Shown here: positions 9,233 through 19,600 of the stretch, piece after piece
Position numbering within the stretch: the stretch's first letter is position 1
Layout: every line of letters starts with the position of its first letter
Assembly (NCBI GenBank): GCA_029266495.1
Contig: JAQSWS010000008.1
Coordinates: 41,127 to 105,126 of the forward strand
Length of the DNA stretch: 64,000 bases
Direction: 5' to 3'
Origin: Rariglobus sp.
GTDB taxonomy: Bacteria; Verrucomicrobiota; Verrucomicrobiia; Opitutales; Opitutaceae
Made by a program: the position numbers and the translations under genes
The notes under the pieces: model-generated
What the model was told of the DNA's origin: nothing
The model's database searches: none
The model's input: only the letters and a program-made list of their open reading frames with translations

Positions 9233-11496
9233 GCGGCCGTCTCACCCGGCTGGGCCAGCGTGGGCAGCGCCATTTCCAGGATCCTCATTTCCTGCAGTGC
9301 GAGCAGAAAGGCGAGCGTCGCCTCGGTGCCTTGGTTGAGGTTGAGCCGGTCGATGTGCAAAGCGTCGTAACAACCCCCGGTGACCGGATCGTAGAGCGCT
9401 TCACCCAATTCGTTGCGGCCGAGGAACCATTCGAAGGCCCTCCGCGCCTCCTCCAGCCAGGCGCTGTCCCGCGTCGCGGCAAACGCCTCCAGGCAAGCAC
9501 TCACGGCCGCGCCCGCCTCGATGGGTCGTTGCTCAAACTCCGCCGGCGTGTTCGTCTCCCGACCCCACATCGCGCGGAAATGACCCGCCTCCGTTCGCTG
9601 GTGGCTCAGCAGCCAGCCAAGGCTTTCCAGGCCGGCGTCAAACATCTCGGTTTGCCCGGTGCCGTGTCCGACCGCGATCAACGCATGGGAAAGTGACGCA
9701 TTATGCCTTCCCAGTTCGGGGGCGAACCACCGCCAGTCGGGCTGCCGATGCCGGCGGAAGCGATCCATGAGCCGGCCCGCCAAATCGGTCCGCATCTGCT
9801 CCGCCCTCCGGTCGCCACCCAGGCGGCGCAGGTATTCCTGGAGCCCGAGCAAGCCCAGGGCCCACGTCGAAGGCTCGGCCGTCCGCGTCAACGCAGGCAG
9901 GGCGCGTTCAAACAACTGCGCGGCCCAACGCTGCCAGCCCAGAGTGCCGGAACGGCCCACGCATGTGCCCAGGGCCCACACCGTCGCGCCCAGCGCTTCA
10001 TCGCTGCCGGAGTCATCGAACGGCCACTGACGCTGGAAGGAGAAACGATCGTGAAAACGCCCGGTGCCCGGGACGAACGCATGTCCCAGAAAAGAGGCGT
10101 AGGTCGACGCCAACGCACGCACCTCCCCGCCGTCACCGGTTTCGTCCAGCAGCATGGCGAATCGCAGCGCACGGGCATTGTCGGCGGTGTGGTAACCTTG
10201 CGAAAAATCGGGCACGCAGTGGGTCGCGTTGTGCAGAAGCCCCGTGCCGTCCGTAAGATTCCGCAGATGATCGAACCGCAATCCCGGCAGCCGGTAGGGC
10301 TCCTCGGCGAGCGTCTTCAGCACGAGCCGCTTTTCCGCCGTGCCCATCCGGGCCTTCTGGTAGGACGACATGAAATGATGCGCGACATTGCTCCAGATCA
10401 TTTTCCGCCCGAGCAGATACGCCTGTTTGCGCATCGCACTGCGACGGACTTCGTCCTGCAACAGGACGGTGAGCTCGCGGGCAAGCGCGGCGCTGTCTGC
10501 GAAGGGCACCAGCACGCCGCGCCCGTCGGCCAGCAACTCCTCCGCGTGCCAGTAGGGCGTCGAGACGACCGCCTTGCCGCAGCCAAACGCATACGAAAGC
10601 GTGCCCGATGCGATCTGCTCCCGCATGAGATAAGGCGTCACGTAAATATCCGTGGCGCCCAAAAACTCCTTCAGTTCCTTGAGCCCGACAAACCGGTTGT
10701 AGAACACCACGTGCCGGCCCAGGCCGAGTTCGTTGACCAGCCGCTCGAGCTTCAACCGGTAACGTTCGCCCTCCTGGCGGAGCACGGCGGGATGGGTTGC
10801 GCCGAGCACGATGTAAACGACGTCCGGCACCGTGCGCACCACATCGGCCAGCGCGGTGATCATGTGCTCGATTCCCTTGAAGGGCGTGAGCAGGCCGAAG
10901 GTGAGCAAAACCTTCCGGCCCTCGACGCCGAACTGGTCCTTGTAGAAATTCGGATCGACGAACGGCATGTCCGGAATGCCATGGGGAATCACGTCGATCC
11001 GGTCCGGCGACGCCCCGTAAACCGTCTCGAGAATCCTCCGCCCGCGCTGGGTCATCACGATCAACCGGGCCGAGCGGCGGACGATCTCCTCCATCACACG
11101 GCGAAAAGGCGGCTCCGGCTCCTCCATGATCGTATGCAGATGCGAAACGACCGGAATCCTCAGCTCGCGCATCAAAGTCAGGACATGGCTGCCCGCCTTG
11201 CCTCCGTAAATTCCGAATTCGTGCTGGAGCGCGACCACCTCCGCGTCGCTGAAATTGATGAAATCCGCCGCCCGCTGGTAAGACTTGATGTCCTGTTCGA
11301 TGATCTCGAAACGCACCTCCGGAGGATACGCGTAACCCTCCGCGACATCGGTCACCGGAATCATCGGGAAATCGACCTCGGGAAATTCGCCCAGCAACGC
11401 CTCCCTCACGTCGTGGGAAAACGTCGCGATGCCGCATTGCCGCGGCAGGTAATCACCCACAAGAGCGATGCGGCCGGAAGGAGCGTGCAGAGTCAT
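9229..11496 (-). CDS. Two-domain glycosyltransferase (GT4-type N-terminus, helical C-terminus)
   Basis: A 755-residue protein. Residues 1-400 are a GT-B fold glycosyltransferase of the GT4 kind: N-terminal loop RIALVGDYLPRQCGIATF, the donor-site region LLTFGLLTPFKGIEHMI and, near its end, ASGTLSYAFGCGKAVVSTPY. Residues 400-755 look like an all-helical (alpha/alpha) barrel, with motifs such as HNATHCVPDFSQGYHTADNA, and could be a catalytic or binding module. The ATG at 11496 overlaps the stop of the upstream GH130 gene (ATGA), which fixes the start and couples translation. A GH130-like protein next to a glycosyltransferase suggests synthesis and turnover of an intracellular or surface mannose-containing glycan. 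The donor and acceptor are not determined. Confidence 0.88.
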   Translation of the reverse strand: MTLHAPSGRIALVGDYLPRQCGIATFSHDVREALLGEFPEVDFPMIPVTDVAEGYAYPPEVRFEIIEQDIKSYQRAADFINFSDAEVVALQHEFGIYGGKAGSHVLTLMRELRIPVVSHLHTIMEEPEPPFRRVMEEIVRRSARLIVMTQRGRRILETVYGASPDRIDVIPHGIPDMPFVDPNFYKDQFGVEGRKVLLTFGLLTPFKGIEHMITALADVVRTVPDVVYIVLGATHPAVLRQEGERYRLKLERLVNELGLGRHVVFYNRFVGLKELKEFLGATDIYVTPYLMREQIASGTLSYAFGCGKAVVSTPYWHAEELLADGRGVLVPFADSAALARELTVLLQDEVRRSAMRKQAYLLGRKMIWSNVAHHFMSSYQKARMGTAEKRLVLKTLAEEPYRLPGLRFDHLRNLTDGTGLLHNATHCVPDFSQGYHTADNARALRFAMLLDETGDGGEVRALASTYASFLGHAFVPGTGRFHDRFSFQRQWPFDDSGSDEALGATVWALGTCVGRSGTLGWQRWAAQLFERALPALTRTAEPSTWALGLLGLQEYLRRLGGDRRAEQMRTDLAGRLMDRFRRHRQPDWRWFAPELGRHNASLSHALIAVGHGTGQTEMFDAGLESLGWLLSHQRTEAGHFRAMWGRETNTPAEFEQRPIEAGAAVSACLEAFAATRDSAWLEEARRAFEWFLGRNELGEALYDPVTGGCYDALHIDRLNLNQGTEATLAFLLALQEMRILEMALPTLAQPGETAA

Positions 11497-12971
11497 GGAG
11501 AGGCAACCGGGTGTTTCTTCAACTCGTCGAGAAGCTCCGTCAGCGGCACGTGGGCGAAACTCGCGCACTGGTCGCTCATCGCGTAGGGGATGATCAGATT
11601 GCCCTCATGCACGAGGCCGCCGCAGCTATAGACCACGTTGGGCACGTAGCCCTCCCTCTCCTCGTCCACCGCCGTCAGCAGCGGCTCGCGCAGCCGGCCG
11701 ATCACCCGCGTCGGATCATCCAGGTCGAGAAGCACCGCACCCAGGACGTAGCGGCGCATCGGACCGACCCCGTGCGTCAGCAAAATCCAGCCGGCCTCCG
11801 TCTCGATCGGCGAACCACAGTTGCCCAGCTGCACGAACTCCCACGGCTCGGTCGGACGAAGAAGCAGGCGCTTCTCGTGCCAGAAATGCAGCATCTCCGA
11901 AAACATGATGAAGACATTCTCGCCATCCTGCCGCGAGATCATCGCATAGAGTCCGTTGATTTTGCGGGGGAACAGGGCCATCCCCTTGTTGCTGATCGCC
12001 GGTCCGTTCAAGGTGCTGATCTGGAAATTGATGAAGTCCCGGGTCTCGACGATCTGCGGCAGCACGATCTCGCCGTCGTAAGCCGAATAAGTCGCATAGT
12101 AGATGACGGTGTCATCCTCGTCACGAAAGGCCACAAAGCGGGCGTCCTCGATGCCCCGGCTTTCCGCGGGCGTGTTCGGAAAAATCACGCGCTCCGACAA
12201 CCGTGAGCCCGGATCAAAACGCAATTCGTAGTTGGAACGCGCCAGCGCGATGACACCGCTGGCAACATGCGTGCGCTGCTCGCGGTCCGAGGACCAGCTC
12301 TGGCGCAGCGTCGCGTTCACACACCGCTGCAGTTCACCGAGCGTGAAGTTGTCCCCCAGCTGCGCGAGCGCGCCTTCGGAAAATTCCCCGAGCAGGCCGA
12401 GTTCACGAAGTTTTCGCTCGAAGAGCGGTTTCTCAAAGGCGGTGTTCGGATACGGCGACTCGGCGGTGACGAAACGGGTCGGCGTGTTGACCGTCACGCG
12501 TCCCTCACGGTCCACCTCCGCCGTGCGGAAAACGATCGAGGAGAGATGCCCCTCGCCGGTGGCACGAAGGCTGAGGACAAGCCGCAGCCTGCCTTCGGGC
12601 ATGCCCGACTGGTCGGGATGGGGAACGATCGACGGATTGAACAGTGCGGCCGCCTCCAGCGAATACTCCTGGGTGAGATAGGCCCCGATGAGCAGCTTCT
12701 GGGCTTCGTTGACAGACTGGTCGGTGATCAGCTCTCCCCGCACCTCCTCGAAACGACGGAGCAAAAATTCCCTCAGCTTTTGGTGCCGTTGAACGAAGGC
12801 ATCCATCACCTGCTGCGCCTCCCGCCGGGCCTCTTCGGGTTCGAGCGCCATCACGCGGGCGATGACGCGGATCAACCGTTCTCGTCCCGGCAACTCAAAC
12901 GGACGAAAGAACACCCGCGAACTGTCGGGGCGCAGGACGGGACCGGTTCGCCTGACTTCAAGTGCAGCCAT
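11493..12971 (-). CDS. Long-form GH130-like glycosidase/phosphorylase
   Basis: A 492-residue protein with a charged helical N-terminal extension of about 100 residues and a GH130-type propeller. Visible motifs are AALFNPSIVPH (about residue 130), SRGIEDARFVAF with the usual acid in the ExDxR position, NKGMALFPRKINGLYAMISR, and a closing LIIPYAMSDQC. It is the long 'glycosidase-related' subtype rather than the short phosphorylase subtype at 8113. I chose the ATG at 12971 because the family starts about here; the upstream frame is unlike protein. Its stop overlaps the start of the glycosyltransferase, so the two form an operon. No signal peptide is seen; it should be cytoplasmic. Confidence 0.88.
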   Translation of the reverse strand: MAALEVRRTGPVLRPDSSRVFFRPFELPGRERLIRVIARVMALEPEEARREAQQVMDAFVQRHQKLREFLLRRFEEVRGELITDQSVNEAQKLLIGAYLTQEYSLEAAALFNPSIVPHPDQSGMPEGRLRLVLSLRATGEGHLSSIVFRTAEVDREGRVTVNTPTRFVTAESPYPNTAFEKPLFERKLRELGLLGEFSEGALAQLGDNFTLGELQRCVNATLRQSWSSDREQRTHVASGVIALARSNYELRFDPGSRLSERVIFPNTPAESRGIEDARFVAFRDEDDTVIYYATYSAYDGEIVLPQIVETRDFINFQISTLNGPAISNKGMALFPRKINGLYAMISRQDGENVFIMFSEMLHFWHEKRLLLRPTEPWEFVQLGNCGSPIETEAGWILLTHGVGPMRRYVLGAVLLDLDDPTRVIGRLREPLLTAVDEEREGYVPNVVYSCGGLVHEGNLIIPYAMSDQCASFAHVPLTELLDELKKHPVASP

Positions 12972-13153
12972 ATGGCGGCTAGTAGTCGTAGCTCCGGCAA
13001 GGTTCCCGCGAAGAACCGCAAGCCGTGAGAACACCGGCGGCATTTCTCCCATCGCGAAAAACAGGCACCGGCCCGATGGACCAAGCCCTCCCCATGATCG
13101 CTATTCAAAAGCCCCGGCCTCTCCCGCTCGGTCGGCCGGCGCAAACCATGATC

Positions 13154-13178
13154 ACCCCCCGGTTCGGTTCATGGGGGT
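13154..13178 (-). terminator. Possible weak terminator downstream of the tRNA
   Basis: ACCCCC / GGGGGT form a 6-bp stem with a 13-base loop, 14 bases past the tRNA 3' end. Only a short interrupted T-run follows on the minus strand, so the call is tentative. Confidence 0.25.
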
Positions 13179-13191
13179 TCGTTTCACGAAA

Positions 13192-13267
13192 TGGTGGGCC
13201 CACTGGGATTCGAACCCAGAACCAAGGGATTATGAGTCCCCTGCTCTGACCATTGAGCTATAGGCCC
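13192..13267 (-). tRNA. tRNA with CAU anticodon, probably tRNA-Ile2 (otherwise tRNA-Met)
   Basis: A 76-base cloverleaf with encoded CCA. The acceptor stem GGGCCTA pairs with TGGGCCC (one G-U), the D arm reads TAGCTCAATGGTCAGAGCA, the anticodon loop is CTCATAA on a GGGGA/TCCCT stem, and the T arm is CTGGG TTCGAAT CCCAG. The CAU anticodon fits elongator Met or Ile2, whose C34 is changed to lysidine by TilS. C4-G69 and C5-G68, known TilS-favouring pairs in E. coli Ile2, are present here and absent from E. coli elongator tRNA-Met. This favours Ile2 but does not prove it. Confidence 0.95.
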
Positions 13268-13770
13268 GCGCTTGTTGTCGTCGTCGCGGCGCTGACGCCC
13301 GACGGCCTCAACGTGAAACACGTCCGCGCGCCTCAGGTAAAGCCCGCATGTTGGCATAAACCGTCTCCCCGGCCCGTGAAACGCGTCCGGCAAGCCCGGG
13401 GGCCCTCGTCCGCGCCCGCAACGCACGCTCATAAGAAAACATCCGTTTTTTCGGGGCGCGGGCCGCAGCTCCACCCGGTGCCCATTTCCGCCCATCAGCG
13501 CTGGCTGGCAGACGCGGTCCTGCATGATCAGAACCGCCTGCGTTCACGTCGCTTGAATCGCTCCGACCACCCGCGCGGCGACCATCCTGCCGATTAGAAT
13601 TTCACCGGAATCCGATCGTCAACTACGTCCCGGTTTCCCTCTGGGAATCACCAACGTTAGACTAACTCAAGCGAGGCCGTTGCCTCTTATTTGGGCCGTT
13701 CATTCTAATCGGCGAGTTCTCCCTCTCCACCCCCTTTATGCCCACACCTCCGTTCGCCCGTTTTTCTCCT
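13268..13770. other. 503-base intergenic region between tRNA and PEP-CTERM gene
   Basis: No credible gene is seen on either strand. It must hold the tRNA promoter (minus strand) and the leader of the PEP-CTERM gene (plus strand). The second half is more A+T-rich and carries a 12-bp inverted repeat described separately. A T-rich stretch near 13440-13455 beside GC-rich sequence has no clear hairpin. Confidence 0.6.
13589..13713. repeat. Perfect 12-bp inverted repeat, arms 101 bases apart
   Basis: GCCGATTAGAAT at 13589-13600 is mirrored by ATTCTAATCGGC at 13702-13713. Neither target-site duplication nor transposase is seen. It lies just upstream of the PEP-CTERM gene start, so a pair of oppositely oriented regulator sites or a leader structure is possible. 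Confidence 0.5.
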
Positions 13771-15087
13771 ATGAAAACCCCTGCACCCGCCCTCCGCACG
13801 TCCCTGAAAGCAGCGGCGCTCGCCGCCTCCCTGTCGATCTCCGCCCTCAGCACCTACGCCACCACTTATACGTTTAACGGCACGACTAATTCCGACTGGG
13901 CAACTACCACGAATTGGTCGACCGGCATCGCGGCCCCGACCAACGGGACCTTTGGGCATCGCGTCGATATCAATGGCGCCCTGATTTATTCTGCCGCCCA
14001 AGGAAACACCACCTACACAAGCACCGCGCGAAGCTTTGTGATCAGCAACGGCGGGTCGCTCACGATTACAGGCGGGCATTTCACCTCAAACAATACCAAC
14101 AGCTCGGCAGATATCTTGGGAAATAGCACTGCATCCACGTCATTAACTGTTAACGGCGGAAATTACACGAGCAATGCGCTCTTTTTCAATAACAGTAATA
14201 GCGCCGCAACCATCGCGCTTAATATCCAGAGCGGAACTGCCACGATCAACACCCTCACGGTGCAAGGCCCTGCAACCAGCACCAGCACGGTGAACTTGGA
14301 CGGCGGCACCTTGGCAGTCACCACATTAACCGCCAGCGGCCTGGGTTCCAAGACCCTGAACTTCAACGGCGGTGTTTTGAAGGCACGCAGCAGTGCCCTG
14401 AATGTTCAGGGCTTCACCAATACCTTCGTCAAAAGTGGCGGTGCGGTGATCGACACGAACGGCTTTAATCCCACCGTCACCCAGGCGCTGCTCACCGACA
14501 CCGTCTCCACCGGCGGTGGCCTGACCAAGTCCGGCACGGGCACGCTGACGCTCTCCGGTGCCAACACCTATACGGGTGCCACCACGATCAACACCGGCAC
14601 GCTCGCGATCGCGTCCACCGGCTCGCTGGCCTCCACCGCCTACACGATCGCCGACGGCGCAGCATTCAATGCCTCGGCCAAATCAAGCTACAGCCTGGCC
14701 TCCGTGGCCACGACGATCCACGTGGGGGCCACCACCTCGGGTTTCTTCAATGGCCCGTCCGGCGCGCTGACTTTCGGCAACACCCTTACGCTGAACTTCT
14801 CGACCGCTTCCCTCGCCGATGGCCAGACCTACAACCTGTTCGACTTCGGCAGCCAGACGGGCGACTTCAGTTCCATCGCCCTCACCGGCAGCATCACCGG
14901 CTCTCTCCTGCTCACCAGCACCGATACCTGGACCGGCAGTCTCAGTGGATACGAATTCACCTTCAGTGAAACCTCCGGCGTGCTCTCCGTCGCCGCCATC
15001 CCCGAGCCCTCCACCTACGCCATGGCCGCCGGCCTTGGCGCCCTCGTTCTTACCGCAGGCAATCGCCGCCGCCGCTCCGCCGCCTAA
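13771..15087 (+). CDS. PEP-CTERM surface protein with autotransporter-associated beta-strand repeats
   Basis: A 438-residue exported protein. The signal peptide starts at the ATG at 13771 (MKTPAPALRTSLKAAALAAS...); an upstream in-frame ATG at 13738 would put extra residues before it. The body is Gly/Thr/Ser/Asn-rich beta-helix sequence with the repeat signature LTKSGTGTLTLSGANTYTGAT near residue 255. The tail is a textbook PEP-CTERM signal: IPEPSTYA, a hydrophobic stretch, then RRRRSAA, normally processed by an exosortase. The last 150 residues closely match the C-terminus of the larger protein at 44113. The likely role is as a surface or matrix structural or binding protein; no catalytic motif is seen. 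Confidence 0.9.
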   Translation: MKTPAPALRTSLKAAALAASLSISALSTYATTYTFNGTTNSDWATTTNWSTGIAAPTNGTFGHRVDINGALIYSAAQGNTTYTSTARSFVISNGGSLTITGGHFTSNNTNSSADILGNSTASTSLTVNGGNYTSNALFFNNSNSAATIALNIQSGTATINTLTVQGPATSTSTVNLDGGTLAVTTLTASGLGSKTLNFNGGVLKARSSALNVQGFTNTFVKSGGAVIDTNGFNPTVTQALLTDTVSTGGGLTKSGTGTLTLSGANTYTGATTINTGTLAIASTGSLASTAYTIADGAAFNASAKSSYSLASVATTIHVGATTSGFFNGPSGALTFGNTLTLNFSTASLADGQTYNLFDFGSQTGDFSSIALTGSITGSLLLTSTDTWTGSLSGYEFTFSETSGVLSVAAIPEPSTYAMAAGLGALVLTAGNRRRRSAA

Positions 15088-15119
15088 GTCATCTTGACTG
15101 ATCGCCCCTTCTGTTAGCA

Positions 15120-15145
15120 CGCCGGCCCCCGTCAGGTGGCCGGCG
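15120..15145 (+). terminator. Hairpin after PEP-CTERM gene
   Basis: CGCCGGCC / GGCCGGCG gives a perfect 8-bp stem with a 10-base loop, 33 bases past the stop codon, extendable by an A-T pair. The following sequence is pyrimidine-rich rather than a pure T-tract. Confidence 0.5.
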
Positions 15146-15298
15146 TTGGCTGCTGTCTTCCCCCTTTCGCTTCACCCCAATGAGGTTTCCCCCGCACCTT
15201 GAGCGTATTCGCGCCCGGCCTCCGGCCGGTGTCCGGCTCGCCGGAGGATCCCACCGCCGGCGGCGGTCATGACGATCTCCGCCGGCCACTGACCCCGC

Positions 15299-16645
15299 AT
15301 GAGCACTCTCCTCTCCAACCGGCCGGCACCCGATCAACGCCGCTTCACCAGCACTGCGTTGGAAAACGAGATCGAGACGGCTTTGGCGAAAATCGACGAT
15401 CCCGAGCTGGCCTGGCTCTTCGCCAATTGCCTGCCCAACACGCTCGACACGACGATTGATTTCCGGCGCGACGCCTCTGGAAAGCCAGACACCTATGTCA
15501 TCACCGGGGACATCGAAGCCATGTGGCTGCGTGATTCCGCCGCACAAGTCTGGCCCTGCCTCATGCTCGCAAAGTCGGATGCCCGCTTGCGCGATTTGAT
15601 CGCCGGAGTGATCGCCCGCCAGGCGAAATGCGTGCTGCTCGATCCGTATGCCAACGCGTTCTATCGCGATCCCGCCCTCGGTTACTGGCGGCACGATCTC
15701 ACCGAGATGAAACCCGGCGTTCACGAGCGCAAATGGGAACTCGACAGCCTCGCCTACTTCCTCCGCCTTTCACACGGCTACTGGACCGCCACCGGCGACC
15801 TTTCGCCCTTCGACGACACCTGGCTCCGCGCCCTCTCCGCTGTTTTCACCACCCTGCGGGTGGAGCAAAACTCAGGCGAAGACCTGGCGCGATCACCCTA
15901 CTCCTTCCAACGCCCGGGCGGCTCGCCCATGCCCAACAACGGTCGCGGCCTGCCCAGCCGCAACTGCGGGCTCGTCCGCTGCACGTTCCGGCCCTCAGAC
16001 GACCGGACCCGGTTTCCCTTTTTGGTGCCGGCCAACGCCATGATGTGCGTGGCCCTCCGCAATCTCACCTCGCTGCTCGATGCCTTGCAACGCGAGCCCC
16101 TCGCCCGGGAGGGACAACAGATCGCCGATGAAATCGCCCGCGCGCTGGAAATTCATGCCGTGGTCAACCATCCGGACCACGGTGAAATCTGGGCCTATGA
16201 GATCGATGGTCTCGGCGGCGTCCACCTCATGGACGATGCCAACATCCCTTCGCTGCTCTCCCTGCCCTACCTCGGTTTTTGTTCGCCCACCGATGCCCGT
16301 TACCTGCGCACCCGCGCGTTCTGCCTGAGCGCGGACAATCCCCACTTCGTTTCCGGGCAAGCCGGTTCCGGTATTGGAAGTCCGCATACAGGCCCCGGCA
16401 CGATCTGGCCGATGTCACTGGCCATGCAGGCGCTCACCGCCGTGGACGATGCAGAAATCATCGACTGCCTGCGTCAGCTCAAGGCCACGCATGCCGGCAC
16501 CGGTTTCATGCACGAATCCTTCCGCGCCGACGATGCCGGCGTGTTCACCCGGCCTTGGTTTGCCTGGGCCAACACCGTCTTCGGCGAATTGATCATGACC
16601 CTGTCCCGGTGCCGCCCGCATTTGCTTGCCGCTCCTCTCGCATGA
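15299..16645 (+). CDS. GH125 exo-alpha-1,6-mannosidase-like enzyme
   Basis: A 448-residue (alpha/alpha)6-barrel glycoside hydrolase of family 125, metal-independent enzymes that remove alpha-1,6-linked mannose. Family signatures are ITGDIEAMWLRDSAAQVWP (about residues 68-86), HERKWELDSLAYFLRL (about 145-160), the central FLVPANAMMCVALRNL, and GPGTIWPMSLAMQALTA toward the C-terminus. There is no signal peptide, so it is predicted cytoplasmic. The stop overlaps the ATG of the next gene (ATGA), so this mannosidase is translationally coupled to a giant PilX-like protein, an unexpected pairing. Confidence 0.92.
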   Translation: MSTLLSNRPAPDQRRFTSTALENEIETALAKIDDPELAWLFANCLPNTLDTTIDFRRDASGKPDTYVITGDIEAMWLRDSAAQVWPCLMLAKSDARLRDLIAGVIARQAKCVLLDPYANAFYRDPALGYWRHDLTEMKPGVHERKWELDSLAYFLRLSHGYWTATGDLSPFDDTWLRALSAVFTTLRVEQNSGEDLARSPYSFQRPGGSPMPNNGRGLPSRNCGLVRCTFRPSDDRTRFPFLVPANAMMCVALRNLTSLLDALQREPLAREGQQIADEIARALEIHAVVNHPDHGEIWAYEIDGLGGVHLMDDANIPSLLSLPYLGFCSPTDARYLRTRAFCLSADNPHFVSGQAGSGIGSPHTGPGTIWPMSLAMQALTAVDDAEIIDCLRQLKATHAGTGFMHESFRADDAGVFTRPWFAWANTVFGELIMTLSRCRPHLLAAPLA

Positions 16646-19600
16646 ACCGCCCCTCCATTTCCGAAGGCCACGCGGACCCGCCGCTCCGAAAAAGCTGCGT
16701 CCCATGCGTTATTGGTCATTCGTCATTGGTCATTCCGCGCCATCGGCGCGGCGGGTTCGCGTTGCTCATCACGGTTACGCTTCTCGCATTTCTGGTTTTG
16801 CTGCTCGTCTCGCTCGCCTCGCTCACCCGCGTCGAGACCCAGGTCGCCGGCAATAACCAGCAACTCGCTCAAGCCCGTCAAAACGCGCTCATGGCGCTCA
16901 ACATCGCGCTCGGCCAGTTGCAAAGGCACACCGGCCCCGACCAGCGCGTGACCACGCCCGCGGATATTCAGATCCCGTCCGGCGTCACCATCGGCGCCAC
17001 CACCACCGGCAGCCAGGCCCGCTCCTCGCTCGACGCCTATTGGCGGGCCTCTCGCAACCGCCGTTGGACCGGTGCGTGGCAAAACATCAACACCACCGCT
17101 TACAACCCCAACGACGCCCCCGCCTTCAATCCCACCCCCGGGCTTCAGAGCTGGCTGGTCAGCGGCAACGAGAACACCGCCGCCGCCACTTCCGCCGCGC
17201 CCACACCCAATTTCCCTTTCAAACCCACCGACGTGGTCACCGGCCTCACCGCCGCCAGCACTCCGTTGGACGAAATCATGGACGCCAGCAACCGCCCCCA
17301 CCGTCTGCTGGCGAAAACCAGCGCCGGGGTCACCGATGCCGCCTCCCTCGACCGAGCCGTCACCGCCCCGCAAATGCTCATTCAGTCGACCACCGTCCCG
17401 GGCACGAATGGCGCCTCCACCCCGGTAGGCCACTATGCCTGGTGGATTGGCGACGAAGGAATCAAAGCCCGTGCGAACCTGATCGATCCTTACGCGAGCG
17501 ACCCATCCGCCACGCTCAAGCGCCGCCAGTCCGCCCAACGCCTCGCGCTCGAAGCGATGACCACCAGCGGCACCGATGGCCTGGCCGGCACCTTCGCCGC
17601 CAGTGACAGCCGTTTCACCCGTGTCAACGCGACCGCCCAGCTTGGGTTTCTCGCCAGCGGCACCGCTTATCAAACCGAGGTCAAATCCCGGTTTCACGAT
17701 CTCACGGTCAACTCCCGCAGCGTCCTCGCCGACGTGAAAAACGGCGGTCTCAAACGCGACCTCTCCTACATTCTGAGCCGTCCCGATCTCAACGCATTCC
17801 GCACCGCGCTCACCACCGTCTCCACCGGATCGCTCTCCTACAACGTAACCCCGCAGGGAACCGGCAACACGGTGTTTTCATCCACCGCGACGCCCTACGC
17901 GGCCTACCCCAATGACACCCCGCTTTACGGCTCGACGCCTGGCATCTTCACCTACGGCCCCACCTGGGAGCATCTGTGGTCGTTCTACAATCTGGGCAAC
18001 ACCACGAGCGCCCTCCCGGCAGGCGTCTTCGACTCCTCCGGCAACGCTCAAGGACGGCTGCAAACCGCAACGCAGCAAGGCCTGTATCCCATTCTCATTC
18101 AGGCCAAGGCCTTTTACCGCCTGCGCATCGTCGCCAATCAAATATGGATCGACGTCATCCCGCTGGCCGTGCTGGCCAATCCCTACAACGTCCCCCTGTC
18201 CGGCGACTTTCTCCTGAAGCTGGCCGGCTATAGCCCGCAGATGCAGGAGGGAACTCCGGCCGACCCCGACAATCCGTCGACCAGCGAGTTCACCAACCTC
18301 GGTTCCAACAGCAAAAACGCCGGCCTCTACGATGTCCGCCTGGTCGTTCAGGCCCGCGGAATTCCTCCCGGGCAGGCCCAAGTGTTCATGATCGATTCGA
18401 CCCAGTCGGCGGCGGAGATCACCGCCACCTCCACCAGCGATAAACGCCGGGTCAGGATGGTTAACGACTACGATCCCTCGACCTTCGTCACCATCAACAC
18501 CGGGAAAACCGTTCCCACGGGCAAACACGTAGCCCTGTTCAGCGGCAGCGGCCTCACCGGCGCCCTCTACGCGGACGACCCGAGCCTGAGCGATCCCTTC
18601 ATCTTCGCCAATCTGCTCAGCACCATCGCGACCACCCGCCCGTCCGACAGCGGCATGGATCCGCAGGGCTTTCTCGTCTATCCGCTCGCCAGCGGATCAC
18701 GCCTGGGCGGCGGCACCGCGTTCGCCTACTTCGATCCCCGCTTCCCCCGCCTGCAGCAATCGCTGTTCTATCAGGTCAACTACCGCGCACTTCGCGTGGA
18801 CTCCCATGGGGCCGCCTCCGACAACCGGCACCCGCTCCAGTGGGCGCGCTCCTACGTTTATTACGGCAACACCGCCACCGACAACACCCTCCCCAACCCC
18901 TTCCTCGCGGCCAATCTCCTTTCGCCCCAGGACCAGACCGTGCCCCTCAGCGTCCGCTGGGGCTTGGTGAACAACGGCGACGGCACTTACTTTACGACCA
19001 CGCCTTCGTCGATCGGCGGAGACGCCGGCACCACGGGTTTCGTCAACCTGCTCTACGACATCCCCCAACCCGGACAGCCGATCACCTCGATCGGACAGCT
19101 CCAGCACTTCAATGCCGCCGGGTATCATAAATCTGACTACAACGCCTCCGGCGACGACCGGTGGTCGAGCGCGACCCATCAGTTCCAGGTCAACTACCCG
19201 ATCGCCAATTCCTACCCGAACCCCCGCGTCCGACGGCACAAGGCCCTCGATTGGCAGAGCCAATACGCCTACGTCTACGACGGCTCCTATCTCTGGAACG
19301 ATCTTCTCTCGGACCGCTTTTATTTTTCCTCCTATCCGCAAACGGGCACGTTCGACTTTTCGGCCGACCGGCTGATCAACGCCCGTCACCAGCCGTTCCG
19401 CGATCGCAGCACCACCGCATGGGACGACGAGTCCGCCTATCGCGGTGTGTATCGCGCCGCGCAAAACCTGCTCGTCGACGGAGCCTTCAACATCAACTCC
19501 ACCTCCGTCGAAGCCTGGAAGGCGGTGTTCTCCAGCCTGCGCGGCGTCCCCACCGGCACCGCCACCGATTCCGTGGCCAACGCCGCCGATCTCACTGCGC

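Noticed and set aside
9703..11586. Long plus-strand frame opposite the glycosyltransferase
   Set aside because: The minus strand shows a GT-B fold and start/stop coupling with GH130; the plus-strand translation is low-complexity and basic.
13589..13713. Terminal inverted repeats of a small mobile element
   Set aside because: No transposase, no target-site duplication and no second copy in the window.
13192..13770. Genomic island inserted at the tRNA gene
   Set aside because: No integrase and no repeat of the tRNA 3' end was noticed; the following genes have ordinary composition.
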